NCBI GenBank assembly: GCA_034111085.1
Contig: JAWUXZ010000002.1
Location: 1-58,898 of the forward strand
DNA length: 58,898 bases
Source of the DNA: Dinoroseobacter sp034111085
GTDB lineage: Bacteria; Pseudomonadota; Alphaproteobacteria; Rhodobacterales; Rhodobacteraceae
Direction: 5' to 3'
Under the pieces are notes generated by a model, which had not been told where the DNA came from, ran no database searches, and saw nothing but the letters and a program-made list of their open reading frames with translations. Below, piece by piece: positions 24,827-33,535 of this stretch. Each line of letters starts with the position of its first letter. Position 1 is the stretch's first letter. Position numbers and translations under genes: made by a program.

Positions 24827-27478
24827 ATGCCAAGCCTGAACGATATCCGCACGACCTTCCTCGACTTTTTTGAACAAAACGGCCACGCGGTCGTTGACAG
24901 CTCGCCCCTTGTTCCACGCAATGATCCAACGCTGATGTTCACTAATTCGGGCATGGTGCAGTTTAAGAACGTTTTCACCGGGCTGGAGCATCGCGATTAC
25001 AAGCGCGCGACAACAAGCCAGAAATGTGTGCGGGCAGGCGGAAAACATAACGATCTAGACAATGTTGGTTATACAGCGCGGCATCATACCTTCTTTGAAA
25101 TGCTGGGAAATTTCAGCTTCGGAGACTACTTCAAGGAAGAAGCAATTCCATTCGCTTGGAACCTAATCACCGAAGAGTATGGCATCAATAAAGAAAAACT
25201 GTTGGTTACGGTTTACCATAGCGATGATGAAGCGGCCGCCATCTGGAAAAAAGTCGGTGTGCCTGATGACCGGATCATTCGGATCGCAACATCGGACAAT
25301 TTTTGGCAAATGGGACCAACCGGACCGTGCGGACCTTGCACCGAGATTTTCTACGATCATGGAGACCACATTTGGGGCGGCCCTCCGGGGAGCGCCGATG
25401 AAGATGGCGATCGCTTTATTGAAATATGGAACGTCGTGTTCATGCAGAATGAGCAGTTCGCTGATGGCTCTATGACGCCTCTCGAAATGCAATCTATCGA
25501 TACGGGGATGGGGCTTGAGCGGATCGGTGCATTGCTTCAGGGCAAACACGACAATTATGACACCGATATGATGCGCGCGCTGATCGAGGCCTCGGCACAT
25601 GCAACCAGTGCGGATCCCGATGGTCCGGGCAAGATGCATCACCGCGTGATCGCGGATCACCTGCGGTCATCCTCTTTTCTGATTGCGGACGGTGTGATGC
25701 CGTCAAACGAAGGTCGTGGCTATGTGCTGCGCCGTATCATGCGGCGCGCAATGCGTCATGCGCATCAATTGGGCGCAAAAGATCCGGTCATGCACCGTTT
25801 GGTATCTTCGCTTGTCGCGCAAATGGGCCAAGCGTTTCCAGAGCTCACTTACGCCAAGTCGTTGATTCAAGAGACCCTTCTGCTGGAGGAAACGCGCTTC
25901 AAGCAAACACTCGACCGTGGATTGAAGTTGCTGGACGATGAGCTGGCAGGTCTGCCCGAGGACGCGGCACTTCCAGGCGAGGCTGCGTTCAAACTCTATG
26001 ACACCTTCGGATTTCCACTCGATCTGACGCAGGATGCGCTGCGTGAAAAGGGCCGGAACGTAGATGTGGCTGGGTTTGAGACCGCAATGGCACATCAAAA
26101 AGCCAAGGCACGTGCAGCTTGGGTCGGAACGGGCGAAACTACCGATGCTGCCATCTGGTTTGAATTGGCCGAACAACATGGCACGACCGAGTTTCTAGGA
26201 TACGATACGGAGCAAGCCGAGGGCCAGATCCTCGCACTTGTGATGGATGGCACCGACCAATCTGGCGCAAATGTCGGCGATACGGTTCAAATCATCGTAA
26301 ACCAAACCCCGTTTTATGCAGAAAGTGGCGGTCAGGTTGGTGATCAAGGTATTCTAAAGACTGATACCGGGATCGCGCGAATTACGGACACGCGTAAGGC
26401 GGAGGGTTTGTTTCTGCATGTCGCCGAAGTAACTGAAGGAAACTTAGCGCGCGGGCAGGGAGCGGAATTATCCGTGGATCACGCGCGGCGCAGTACAATT
26501 CGAGCCAACCATTCGGCCACGCATTTGCTTCACGAAGCACTGCGGCACGTTTTGGGAGATCATGTTGCGCAGCGCGGATCGCTCAATGCGCCTGACCGCC
26601 TGCGTTTTGATTTCAGCCATGGCAATGCGCTCAGCCCCGCCGAGTTGGCGCGCGTCGATGCAGATGTGAATGCCTATATCCGACAGAATGCGACGGTGGA
26701 CACTCGGATCATGACGCCAGACCAGGCGCGAAATTTGGGCGCACAAGCGCTATTTGGTGAAAAGTACGGCGACGAGGTGCGCGTTGTGTCGATGGGCATG
26801 CAGGCCGGTTCTGGGAAAGGCCGTGATCAGGACACCTATTCGCTCGAGTTGTGCGGCGGCACCCATGTCACGCGCACAGGCGATATTGGTGTGTTTGTGA
26901 CCCTCGGCGATAGTGCGTCCAGTGCGGGAGTTCGAAGGATCGAAGCTTTAACTGGCCAGGCCGCATTTGATCATTTATCCCTTCAAGATCAAATCCTTGC
27001 CGGTACAGCGTTAAAGCTACGCGCACAATCAGCAGACGTTCCAGAGCGCGTGCAGGCTCTGCTGGACGAACGCAAAGCACTTCAGAATGAGATTGCAAGC
27101 TTGCGACGCGAAATCGCTATGGGCGGTGCCGGCGGTACAGAGGTTGAGGTCCGCGAAATTGCGGGAACAAGAATGATCGCGCAGGCGCTAGAAGGCGTGT
27201 CCGGAAAAGAGCTACCGGCGTTGATCGACGCGCATAAAGATAAAATCGGCAGCGGTATCGTGGTCCTAATTGCTATTACTGACGGCAAGGCGGCAGTTGC
27301 GGCAGGCGTTACCGATGATTTGACAAGCGCACGCTCGGCCGTGGATATTGTGAAGGTTGCTGTGCAAGCCCTTGGCGGTAAAGGCGGCGGTGGCAGACCA
27401 CATCTGGCGCAAGGCGGCGCGCCTGTTGGCGATGCGGACACTGCTTTCGCAGCTGTCGAAACACTTTTGAAAGGATAG
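24827..27478 (+). CDS. alaS: Alanyl-tRNA synthetase
   Basis: An 883-residue class II synthetase that charges tRNA-Ala. The N-terminal catalytic core shows RHHTFFEMLGNFSFGDYF and the FTNSGMVQFK region. The central editing domain carries the zinc-binding HSATHLLHEALR and CGGTH motifs. The C-terminal part ends in the GGKGGGGRPHLAQGG signature of the DHHA1 domain. Length matches the family. The ATG at 24827 gives PSLNDIRTTFLDFF, the standard N terminus, and an upstream in-frame ATG at 24809 was rejected for that reason. It follows the recA terminator, so it has its own promoter, and is followed after three bases by a small DUF1330 gene. Confidence 0.97.
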   Translation: MPSLNDIRTTFLDFFEQNGHAVVDSSPLVPRNDPTLMFTNSGMVQFKNVFTGLEHRDYKRATTSQKCVRAGGKHNDLDNVGYTARHHTFFEMLGNFSFGDYFKEEAIPFAWNLITEEYGINKEKLLVTVYHSDDEAAAIWKKVGVPDDRIIRIATSDNFWQMGPTGPCGPCTEIFYDHGDHIWGGPPGSADEDGDRFIEIWNVVFMQNEQFADGSMTPLEMQSIDTGMGLERIGALLQGKHDNYDTDMMRALIEASAHATSADPDGPGKMHHRVIADHLRSSSFLIADGVMPSNEGRGYVLRRIMRRAMRHAHQLGAKDPVMHRLVSSLVAQMGQAFPELTYAKSLIQETLLLEETRFKQTLDRGLKLLDDELAGLPEDAALPGEAAFKLYDTFGFPLDLTQDALREKGRNVDVAGFETAMAHQKAKARAAWVGTGETTDAAIWFELAEQHGTTEFLGYDTEQAEGQILALVMDGTDQSGANVGDTVQIIVNQTPFYAESGGQVGDQGILKTDTGIARITDTRKAEGLFLHVAEVTEGNLARGQGAELSVDHARRSTIRANHSATHLLHEALRHVLGDHVAQRGSLNAPDRLRFDFSHGNALSPAELARVDADVNAYIRQNATVDTRIMTPDQARNLGAQALFGEKYGDEVRVVSMGMQAGSGKGRDQDTYSLELCGGTHVTRTGDIGVFVTLGDSASSAGVRRIEALTGQAAFDHLSLQDQILAGTALKLRAQSADVPERVQALLDERKALQNEIASLRREIAMGGAGGTEVEVREIAGTRMIAQALEGVSGKELPALIDAHKDKIGSGIVVLIAITDGKAAVAAGVTDDLTSARSAVDIVKVAVQALGGKGGGGRPHLAQGGAPVGDADTAFAAVETLLKG

Positions 27479-27481
27479 CCC

Positions 27482-27769
27482 ATGTCTGCGTTTTGGATCG
27501 CCCATGTAACTGTGACGAATGAAGAAGCCTATGCGAAATATGCGGCCCTCGCCACACAGGCAATCGCGGCCCATGGTGGTACGTTTCTAGCGCGCGGCGG
27601 CACGGCCATTCAGAAGGAAGGCCGGGCTCACCCACGTAATGTTGTCGCAACCTTTCCCAGCTTGGATGCCGCAAACGCTTGTTATGAAAGCGAAACCTAT
27701 CAAGAGGCGCTTGGTCATGCGCAAGGTGCATCCGAGCGAGATCTAGTTTTGGTTGAAGCGCTGGACTAA
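27482..27769 (+). CDS. DUF1330-family small protein
   Basis: A 95-residue soluble protein of the DUF1330 type, a ferredoxin-like dimeric alpha/beta barrel fold. The pattern FWIAHVTVTNEEAYAKYAAL at the start, GGTFLARGG in the middle and the ending VVATFPSLDAANACYES match this family. No enzymatic function is established. It starts three bases after the alaS stop and is probably on the same transcript, though a link to tRNA charging is not implied. It is the last plus-strand gene before the convergent yitT gene. Confidence 0.82.
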   Translation: MSAFWIAHVTVTNEEAYAKYAALATQAIAAHGGTFLARGGTAIQKEGRAHPRNVVATFPSLDAANACYESETYQEALGHAQGASERDLVLVEALD

Positions 27770-27791
27770 GGATCTTCCGGAGCCACTGGCA

Positions 27792-28406
27792 CTATGTGCC
27801 GATGTAGCGATCTTTGCGGTGGTTAATTGCGATAACCAGATTAACCACGATAGCCCCCAAGAGCGAAGCAAGCACGATCATTGGTGGTAAGACGAAGGCC
27901 GCCACCAAGAAGATGGCCGCATCGATGATCAGCTGTGTCCATCCGGCGCGAAAACTAGTCCTATCTTGGATGTAGAGCGCAAGAATACCGATCCCACCAA
28001 GACTTGCGCCATGCCGAAATAGGGCCAGCAATCCAGCCCCCGCCATGCAGCCAAATAAAATTGCGCCAACCCAAGGATTTATATCCCCAAAGGAGAGCGC
28101 GTTTGGAAGAACTTCAGAAAACCCAGACAGCAAACCGACAGCGAGAAACGTCTTCAGTGTGAACCGTAGACCCATACGTTTGTAGGCAAGCCAGTAGAAC
28201 GGTAGGTTGATCAGGAAGAAGACGGTCCCAAAACTCCACCCGCCGATGTACGAGATTAGCACGGCAAGGCCTGCGGTTTGACCCGTAACTAATCCAAGAT
28301 GGGTTAACAGGACCAGCGAGGCCGAGCAGATGAAGCTACCAAAAAGCAGCCCTTGCGCATCTTCGACGACTGAATGCTTTGAATGCGGTTCCACGGGAGA
28401 CGCCAT
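27792..28406 (-). CDS. YitT-family membrane protein
   Basis: A 204-residue integral membrane protein of the YitT (DUF161) family, with about five hydrophobic helices. The family core is seen in GLVTGQTAGLAVLISYIGGWSF-like sequence at about residues 38-60 and in GASLGGIGILALYIQDR at about 132-148. The C-terminal DUF2179 domain found in many members is absent, so this is the short form. The substrate or role is unknown. It lies 18 bases after the icd stop on the same strand and may be on the transcript of the two isocitrate dehydrogenases, although no functional reason is evident. Confidence 0.8.
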   Translation of the reverse strand: MASPVEPHSKHSVVEDAQGLLFGSFICSASLVLLTHLGLVTGQTAGLAVLISYIGGWSFGTVFFLINLPFYWLAYKRMGLRFTLKTFLAVGLLSGFSEVLPNALSFGDINPWVGAILFGCMAGAGLLALFRHGASLGGIGILALYIQDRTSFRAGWTQLIIDAAIFLVAAFVLPPMIVLASLLGAIVVNLVIAINHRKDRYIGT

Positions 28407-28424
28407 GGCTAATGCGCCAAACGC

Positions 28425-29639
28425 TTAGCTGCCCAATGCCGCGTTGAGATTCTCGTCGATCTTTTCGAGAAATCCCATCGTCGTGAGCCACCCTTGATTG
28501 GGCCCAACCAACAGAGCGAGATCTTTCGTCATTGACCCGCTTTCGACTGTATCAATAATCACACGCTCTAGTGTTTCTGCGAAATCCTGAAGGGCCGTAT
28601 TGCCATCAAGCTTTGCGCGGTGCTTCAGACCACCGGTCCAAGCATAAATGGATGCAATCGAATTTGTCGATGTTTGTTCGCCCGCTTGATGCTGACGATA
28701 GTGGCGCGTGACCGTACCATGAGCGGCTTCGGCCTCAACGATTTTACCATCAGGGGTCATAAGTTGGCTGGTCATTAAGCCAAGCGACCCAAAACCCTGC
28801 GCAATAGTGTCGGACTGCACATCACCATCGTAGTTTTTGCATGCCCAGACAAAGCCGCCATTCCATTTCATCGCGCAGGCGACCATATCGTCAATCAGGC
28901 GGTGTTGATATTCGATGCCAGCGGCCTCAAACTGAACCTTGAACTCAGTTTCATATATATGTTGGAAGATTTCGAGGAAGCGCCCGTCATATTGTTTGAG
29001 AATAGTGTTCTTCGTCGAAAGATAGACAGGCCATCCAATATTCAAACCATATGCAAACGATGCGCGCGCAAAGTCGGTGATTGATTTATCGAGGTTATAC
29101 ATCGCCATAAAGACACCTGCGTCGGGCGCACGGAACACTTCACGCTCGTCTACAGTTCCGTCGTCGCCAACGAATTTCATCGTCAACACACCAGGGCCAG
29201 AGAACTTCATATCGGTAGCTTTGTATTGATCCCCAAAGGCGTGCCGCCCAATTACGATGGGCTTGGTCCATCCCGGCACGAGGCGTGGGACATTCTTGCA
29301 GATGATAGGTTGGCGAAACACAACTCCACCCAGGATGTTGCGGATTGTCCCATTTGGGCTGCGCAACATCTCTTTCAGATCAAATTCTTCTACACGTGCT
29401 TCATCCGGTGTAATCGTCGCACATTTTACTGCGACGCCCACTTCCTTGGTCTTTTCGGCTGCGTCGATCGTGATCTGGTCATTGGTCCGGTCGCGTTCTT
29501 CGATCCCGAGATCATAGTAAAGAAGATCAATATCGAGATGGGGCAGGATCAATTTATCTTTTATGAACTGCCAGATGATCCGGGTCATCTCGTCGCCGTC
29601 CATCTCAACGATAGGGTTCTCGACTTTGATCTTGCTCAT
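28425..29639 (-). CDS. icd: NADP-dependent isocitrate dehydrogenase, dimeric type
   Basis: A 404-residue enzyme that converts isocitrate to 2-oxoglutarate in the citric acid cycle, giving CO2 and NADPH. It belongs to the eukaryote-like homodimeric subfamily: the start KIKVENPIVEMDGDEMTRII, the substrate-binding SPNGTIRN, the KYDGRFLEIF-like QYDGRFLEIF and the NADP region AAHGTVTRHYRQHQAG are all present. It lies ten bases after the gene for the unrelated monomeric enzyme, so both isozymes are probably made from one message. The pair is discussed as a finding. Confidence 0.96.
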   Translation of the reverse strand: MSKIKVENPIVEMDGDEMTRIIWQFIKDKLILPHLDIDLLYYDLGIEERDRTNDQITIDAAEKTKEVGVAVKCATITPDEARVEEFDLKEMLRSPNGTIRNILGGVVFRQPIICKNVPRLVPGWTKPIVIGRHAFGDQYKATDMKFSGPGVLTMKFVGDDGTVDEREVFRAPDAGVFMAMYNLDKSITDFARASFAYGLNIGWPVYLSTKNTILKQYDGRFLEIFQHIYETEFKVQFEAAGIEYQHRLIDDMVACAMKWNGGFVWACKNYDGDVQSDTIAQGFGSLGLMTSQLMTPDGKIVEAEAAHGTVTRHYRQHQAGEQTSTNSIASIYAWTGGLKHRAKLDGNTALQDFAETLERVIIDTVESGSMTKDLALLVGPNQGWLTTMGFLEKIDENLNAALGS

Positions 29640-29649
29640 AGGATGCTCC

Positions 29650-31860
29650 TCAGCCGATGATCGCGTTTAGGGTTGGGCTGGGCCGCATAATTTTTGCCAG
29701 CTTTGCAGGATCCGCTTTATAGTAGCCGCCAATGTCTGCCGGTGTTCCGCGCGCAGCGGCAAGCTCGGACGTGATTGCGACTTCGCCATCGGCCAAAGCT
29801 TTGGCAACATTAGAGAACTGTGCTGCAAGCTCGGCGTCTTGGGCCTGAGCTGCTAGCGCCTCTGCCCAGTAACGCGCAAACCAGTAGTGGCTGTCGCGAT
29901 TGTCGGGTTGGCCAACTTTGCGGCCTGGACTGCGATCGTGATCAAGAATACCTTGGGTGGCGTCATCAACCGCTTTGCCGAGTACTGCTGCTTTCGCGTT
30001 GTCAGCAACACCTGCGAGGTATGTGAAGCTTTCACCCAAAGCACAGAATTCGCCGAGGCTGTCCCACCGGAGGTGATTTTCTTCGACCAATTGTTGAACA
30101 TGCTTGGGGGCGGAGCCGCCCGCGCCTGTCTCGAACAACCCGCCGCCCTGCATCAGCTTCACGATTGAAAGCATTTTGGCGGAGGTGCCAAGTTCCAAGA
30201 TCGGAAACAGATCGGTAAGGTAATCGCGCAATACGTTGCCAGTGACGGCAATGCTGTCTTCGCCTTTGCGGATGGTTTCCAACGATAGGCGTGTAGCATC
30301 ACGCGGGGCCAAAATACGAAATTTATCAGAAATACCGGCCGCTTCTAGGATAGGTTTCACCTTTGCGATCAGCTGCGCATCATGAGCACGATTGGCATCA
30401 AGCCAAAAGATCGACTGGAACCCGGTTGCCGCTTGGCGATCAATTGCCAGTTGCACCCAGTCTTCAATCGGCGCCTTCTTGGCGGTGGAAGATCGCCATA
30501 TATCGCCCGCTTCAACGACGTGTTCGTGTATCACATCGCCATTGGCAGCTATCATGCGGACGGTGCCGTTGGCTGGAATCTCAAATGTTGTGGGGTGCGA
30601 TCCGTACTCTTCCGCCTTCTGCGCCATTAGGCCAACATTTTGAACCGTGCCAGATGTTGTGACGTCTAAGGCACCGTTTTGTTTGAAATATTCGATTGTC
30701 TCATCATAGACAGGCGCATAGCAACGGTCGGGGATCACGCATTTCAAGTCAGCTTCTGCGCCGTCCGGCCCCCAGCCTTTACCACCCGCCCGGATCACGG
30801 AGGGCATGGATGCGTCTATGATAACGTCTGATGACACATGCAGGTTCGTGATCCCTTTGTCGGAATTCACCATATACATCGGTGGACCGGCCTTGAGCTC
30901 ATCTATGAGGTCAGCCTCAAGTGCAGAATCACCTGCGATACGAGCTTCCAAATCTCCAATTCCGGAGTTTGGGTTTACCCCAAGTGCATCGAGGGCCGCG
31001 CCATGTTTGCTGAAGTAATCCGAAAGGAAGACGGACACAGCGTGGCCGAAGATGATCGGGTCTGAAACCTTCATCATCGTGGCCTTCATGTGAAGTGAAA
31101 ACAAGACACCCTGTTCAGTATTAGAAATCTGATCTTTCAGAAACGATCTCAGGGCTTTAGCGGACATAAAGGTCGCGTCAACGACGGTGCCAACCTCAAG
31201 CTGCACACCTGTCTTCAGAACAAACTCTGTTCCATCAACGGCGGTCAGCACGATTTGTGCCGCACCCGCTTGGGCGCCTGTTACAGTTGTCGACGTCTCG
31301 TTGGCATAAAAGTCATCGCCGCTCATCGATGCAACATGTGTCTTGCTGTCGGCCGCCCATTTCCCCATTCGGTGGGGATTAGCTTTGGCGTAGTTCTTTA
31401 CAGCCCTGGCGGCACGACGATCTGAGTTGCCTTCGCGCAAAACAGGGTTAACGGCCGAGCCTTTGATCGCGTCGTAGCGAGCGCGTACATCCCGTTCGGC
31501 GTCCGATGTGGGCTCTTCTGGATAGTCGGGAATGGCGTATCCCTTGCCCTGAAGCTCCGTCACGGCCGCGACCAATTGCGGGACCGAGGCCGAGATATTC
31601 GGCAATTTGATCACATTTGCTTCAGCCGTTTTTACCAGACCGCCAAGTTCGCCCAGGTGATCGGGCTGTTTTTGTTCATCTGCAAGGCTTTCGGGGAAGC
31701 TCGCCAGAATTCGGCCCGCCAGCGAGATATCGCGCGTATCAACCGAAATTCCCGCCGCTTTTGCGAAAAACTGGATGATAGGCAGCAGCGAAGCGCTCGC
31801 AAGCTCAGGGGCTTCATCTACGGTTGTATATATAATGTCAGGATTTGTGGGGTGTACCAT
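29650..31860 (-). CDS. NADP-dependent isocitrate dehydrogenase, monomeric type
   Basis: A 736-residue monomeric isocitrate dehydrogenase catalysing the same reaction as the neighbouring dimeric enzyme but with a different fold organisation. Family marks seen are IIYTTVDEAPELAS at the start, LREGNSDRRAA with the substrate-binding SDRR, MVNSDKGITNLHVSSDVI, LDANRAHDAQL and the ending GGYYKADPAKLAKIMRPS. Length and motifs are complete, so it should be active. The promoter must lie in the 179 bases upstream (31861-32039), which also contain the terminator of the gene pair arriving from the right. Confidence 0.95.
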   Translation of the reverse strand: MVHPTNPDIIYTTVDEAPELASASLLPIIQFFAKAAGISVDTRDISLAGRILASFPESLADEQKQPDHLGELGGLVKTAEANVIKLPNISASVPQLVAAVTELQGKGYAIPDYPEEPTSDAERDVRARYDAIKGSAVNPVLREGNSDRRAARAVKNYAKANPHRMGKWAADSKTHVASMSGDDFYANETSTTVTGAQAGAAQIVLTAVDGTEFVLKTGVQLEVGTVVDATFMSAKALRSFLKDQISNTEQGVLFSLHMKATMMKVSDPIIFGHAVSVFLSDYFSKHGAALDALGVNPNSGIGDLEARIAGDSALEADLIDELKAGPPMYMVNSDKGITNLHVSSDVIIDASMPSVIRAGGKGWGPDGAEADLKCVIPDRCYAPVYDETIEYFKQNGALDVTTSGTVQNVGLMAQKAEEYGSHPTTFEIPANGTVRMIAANGDVIHEHVVEAGDIWRSSTAKKAPIEDWVQLAIDRQAATGFQSIFWLDANRAHDAQLIAKVKPILEAAGISDKFRILAPRDATRLSLETIRKGEDSIAVTGNVLRDYLTDLFPILELGTSAKMLSIVKLMQGGGLFETGAGGSAPKHVQQLVEENHLRWDSLGEFCALGESFTYLAGVADNAKAAVLGKAVDDATQGILDHDRSPGRKVGQPDNRDSHYWFARYWAEALAAQAQDAELAAQFSNVAKALADGEVAITSELAAARGTPADIGGYYKADPAKLAKIMRPSPTLNAIIG

Positions 31861-31988
31861 GGTGCGGCCCTTTCGCGTCTAGCGGTATCCATTTGGCGCT
31901 GCTTTAGCCTATCGGCTCTAGGACGGAAAGTCCCGTATGCAATTGTATACTGATATGCCGCAGGCGAGGAACAACGTCTCAGATACAC

Positions 31989-32012
31989 AAAAGGCGGACC
32001 CTGAAGTCCGCC
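31989..32012 (-). terminator. Rho-independent terminator of the hydrolase transcript
   Basis: Read on the minus strand, GGCGGAC and GTCCGCC pair around a six-base loop and are followed by TTTT. It starts 27 bases after the stop of the small gene at 32040 and ends the transcript from the hydrolase at 32914, just before the promoter region of the isocitrate dehydrogenases. Confidence 0.75.
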
Positions 32013-32039
32013 AATTGTTAACATTCTAAGGTCAAATTT

Positions 32040-32255
32040 TTAACCGTCTGTTTCCGATTGCCGCTCCAAGATCATCGCGCGCGCCCGTCTTTCGGCCCGT
32101 CGCACTCGGATGGCAGTCAAGTAGGCCTCTTCCAAGGTTTGCGAAGTCGCACCAATCGCGATCGCGATTTGATCAACCAATTTGTCATCTTCACCGCGTT
32201 CCAACGAAAGCGCATCACGTGCCAAACCATCGGCAAGGTCTTCGAGGATGCTCAT
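32040..32255 (-). CDS. Small conserved-looking helical protein
   Basis: A 71-residue protein of unknown function. It begins SILEDLADGLARDALSLERG and is helical throughout, with a basic stretch near the end (IRVRRAERRARAMILERQ). It has no cysteines, signal or membrane segment. It has a GAGGTA ribosome site and starts five bases after the hydrolase stop, so it is almost certainly co-transcribed with it. A terminator follows. I believe similar small proteins exist beside this hydrolase in other Rhodobacteraceae, but I cannot verify that here. Confidence 0.7.
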   Translation of the reverse strand: MSILEDLADGLARDALSLERGEDDKLVDQIAIAIGATSQTLEEAYLTAIRVRRAERRARAMILERQSETDG

Positions 32256-32260
32256 CGTCG

Positions 32261-32914
32261 CTACCTCGTGGTTTCGGTCAACCGGCGGCGCACATAAGTG
32301 TCCACGTTCTCGAGCATTGGAGCCATATGCGGTTCTTCAAAGAAGTGCCCTGCACCTTCCATCTCGGTGTGTGTAATGGTGATGCCCTTCTGCTCGTGCA
32401 GTTTGTTAACTAAACCGACCGTATCCACAGGTGGAGCCACACGATCAGCCAGACCGTTAATGATTAACCCAGAAGACGGGCAGGGGGCTAAGAACGAGAA
32501 ATCGTACATATTTGCAGGCGGCGACACGCTTATGAAGCCGGTGATCTCAGGCCGCCGCATCAATAGCTGCATCCCAATCCACGCCCCGAAGCTGAACCCT
32601 GCAACCCAACAATGCTTAGAGTTGGGGTTCATTGATTGCAGATAATCAAGCGCGGAGGCGGCATCGCTTAACTCGCCCACACCTTGATCGTATTCGCCTT
32701 GGCTGCGCCCGACGCCGCGGAAGTTGAACCGCAGGACGGTGAAGCCCATGTTATAAAACGCGTAATGCAAATTGTAGACCAGCCGATTGTTCATCGTGCC
32801 GCCAAATTGCGGATGCGGATGCAGAACGATCGCAATCGGAGCATCGCGCTGCGCCTGTGGGTGATAGCGGCCTTCCAAGCGACCTTCGGGTCCCGGAAAA
32901 ATGACTTCGGGCAT
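32261..32914 (-). CDS. Alpha/beta hydrolase
   Basis: A 217-residue cytoplasmic hydrolase of the dienelactone hydrolase or serine aminopeptidase-like type. The oxyanion region is VLHPHPQFGGTMNN at about 30-43, the nucleophile is S108 in VAGFSFGAW, the acid is in INGLADRVAPP, and the catalytic histidine is in GAGHFFEEP near residue 200. The ATG at 32914 gives the typical N terminus; upstream in-frame sequence has no family match. It is divergent from iscR and shares with it the intergenic inverted repeat at 32972-32984, so it could be iron- or Fe-S-regulated. The substrate is unknown. Confidence 0.85.
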   Translation of the reverse strand: MPEVIFPGPEGRLEGRYHPQAQRDAPIAIVLHPHPQFGGTMNNRLVYNLHYAFYNMGFTVLRFNFRGVGRSQGEYDQGVGELSDAASALDYLQSMNPNSKHCWVAGFSFGAWIGMQLLMRRPEITGFISVSPPANMYDFSFLAPCPSSGLIINGLADRVAPPVDTVGLVNKLHEQKGITITHTEMEGAGHFFEEPHMAPMLENVDTYVRRRLTETTR

Positions 32915-32971
32915 AATAATCCGGTCTCCTGGGATCGGGCGGCACCGCTTGACTGCAATGGTGCGCAAATC

Positions 32972-32984
32972 TAGAACAATTCTA
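32972..32984. promoter_or_regulatory. Inverted repeat TAGAA-N3-TTCTA upstream of iscR
   Basis: A perfect inverted repeat with a three-base spacer in the control region between the hydrolase and iscR, 87 bases before the iscR start. Rrf2-type and other dimeric regulators bind such repeats, so it is a candidate IscR or iron-response operator. The assignment rests on position and symmetry only. Confidence 0.45.
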
Positions 32985-33070
32985 AGGGCATGTGCCACGC
33001 CCATACCTCGACCTAAGCAGCCAAACACCGCACGTCAACGGCGTCTGCGGCCTCAGCCCCGGGATTAACC

Positions 33071-33532
33071 ATGAAACTGAGCACCAAAGGCCGTTATGCG
33101 GTGGTGGCCCTCGCTGATTTGGCGACAATCAGGGAAGAGCGGCTTGTGACACTCTCCGAAATATCTGTGCGTCAAGATATTTCACTTACCTATCTAGAGC
33201 AACTTTTCGTCAAATTGCGCCGCGCGGAGCTGGTTTCATCAGTGCGCGGTCCGGGTGGCGGCTATAAACTGGCACGATCCGCTGATGCGATCAGAATTTC
33301 AGAGATCTTGGAAGCCGTCGACGAAACCGTGTCCGCGATGCATACAGGTGCAGGCGCCTCGGGTGGATCGTCCGGGACCAAAGCGCAGTCGATGACCAAC
33401 CGTTTGTGGGAAAGCCTGTCGGCGCATGTTTATGTTTTTTTGCACCAGACGCGGCTTAGCGACGTGGTCACAAACGGGTTAACGCCATGCCCGGCGGTTC
33501 CGACTTTGTTTACTGTGGTGGATGAAGCTTAA
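33071..33532 (+). CDS. iscR: Rrf2-family regulator, IscR type with one cysteine
   Basis: A 153-residue transcription factor that heads the suf operon and probably senses Fe-S cluster supply. The winged helix (MKLSTKGRYAVVALADLA, then RGPGGGYKLARS) is typical of IscR. The three clustered cysteines that hold the cluster in E. coli IscR are missing: residues 90-106 read MHTGAGASGGSSGTKAQ, and the only cysteine is C140 near the C terminus. As I recall, the IscR of Rhodobacter sphaeroides is likewise a single-cysteine type that still binds a cluster, so this is a lineage feature rather than a defect. It is followed after three bases by the desulfurase gene. Confidence 0.88.
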   Translation: MKLSTKGRYAVVALADLATIREERLVTLSEISVRQDISLTYLEQLFVKLRRAELVSSVRGPGGGYKLARSADAIRISEILEAVDETVSAMHTGAGASGGSSGTKAQSMTNRLWESLSAHVYVFLHQTRLSDVVTNGLTPCPAVPTLFTVVDEA

Positions 33533-33535
33533 ACG

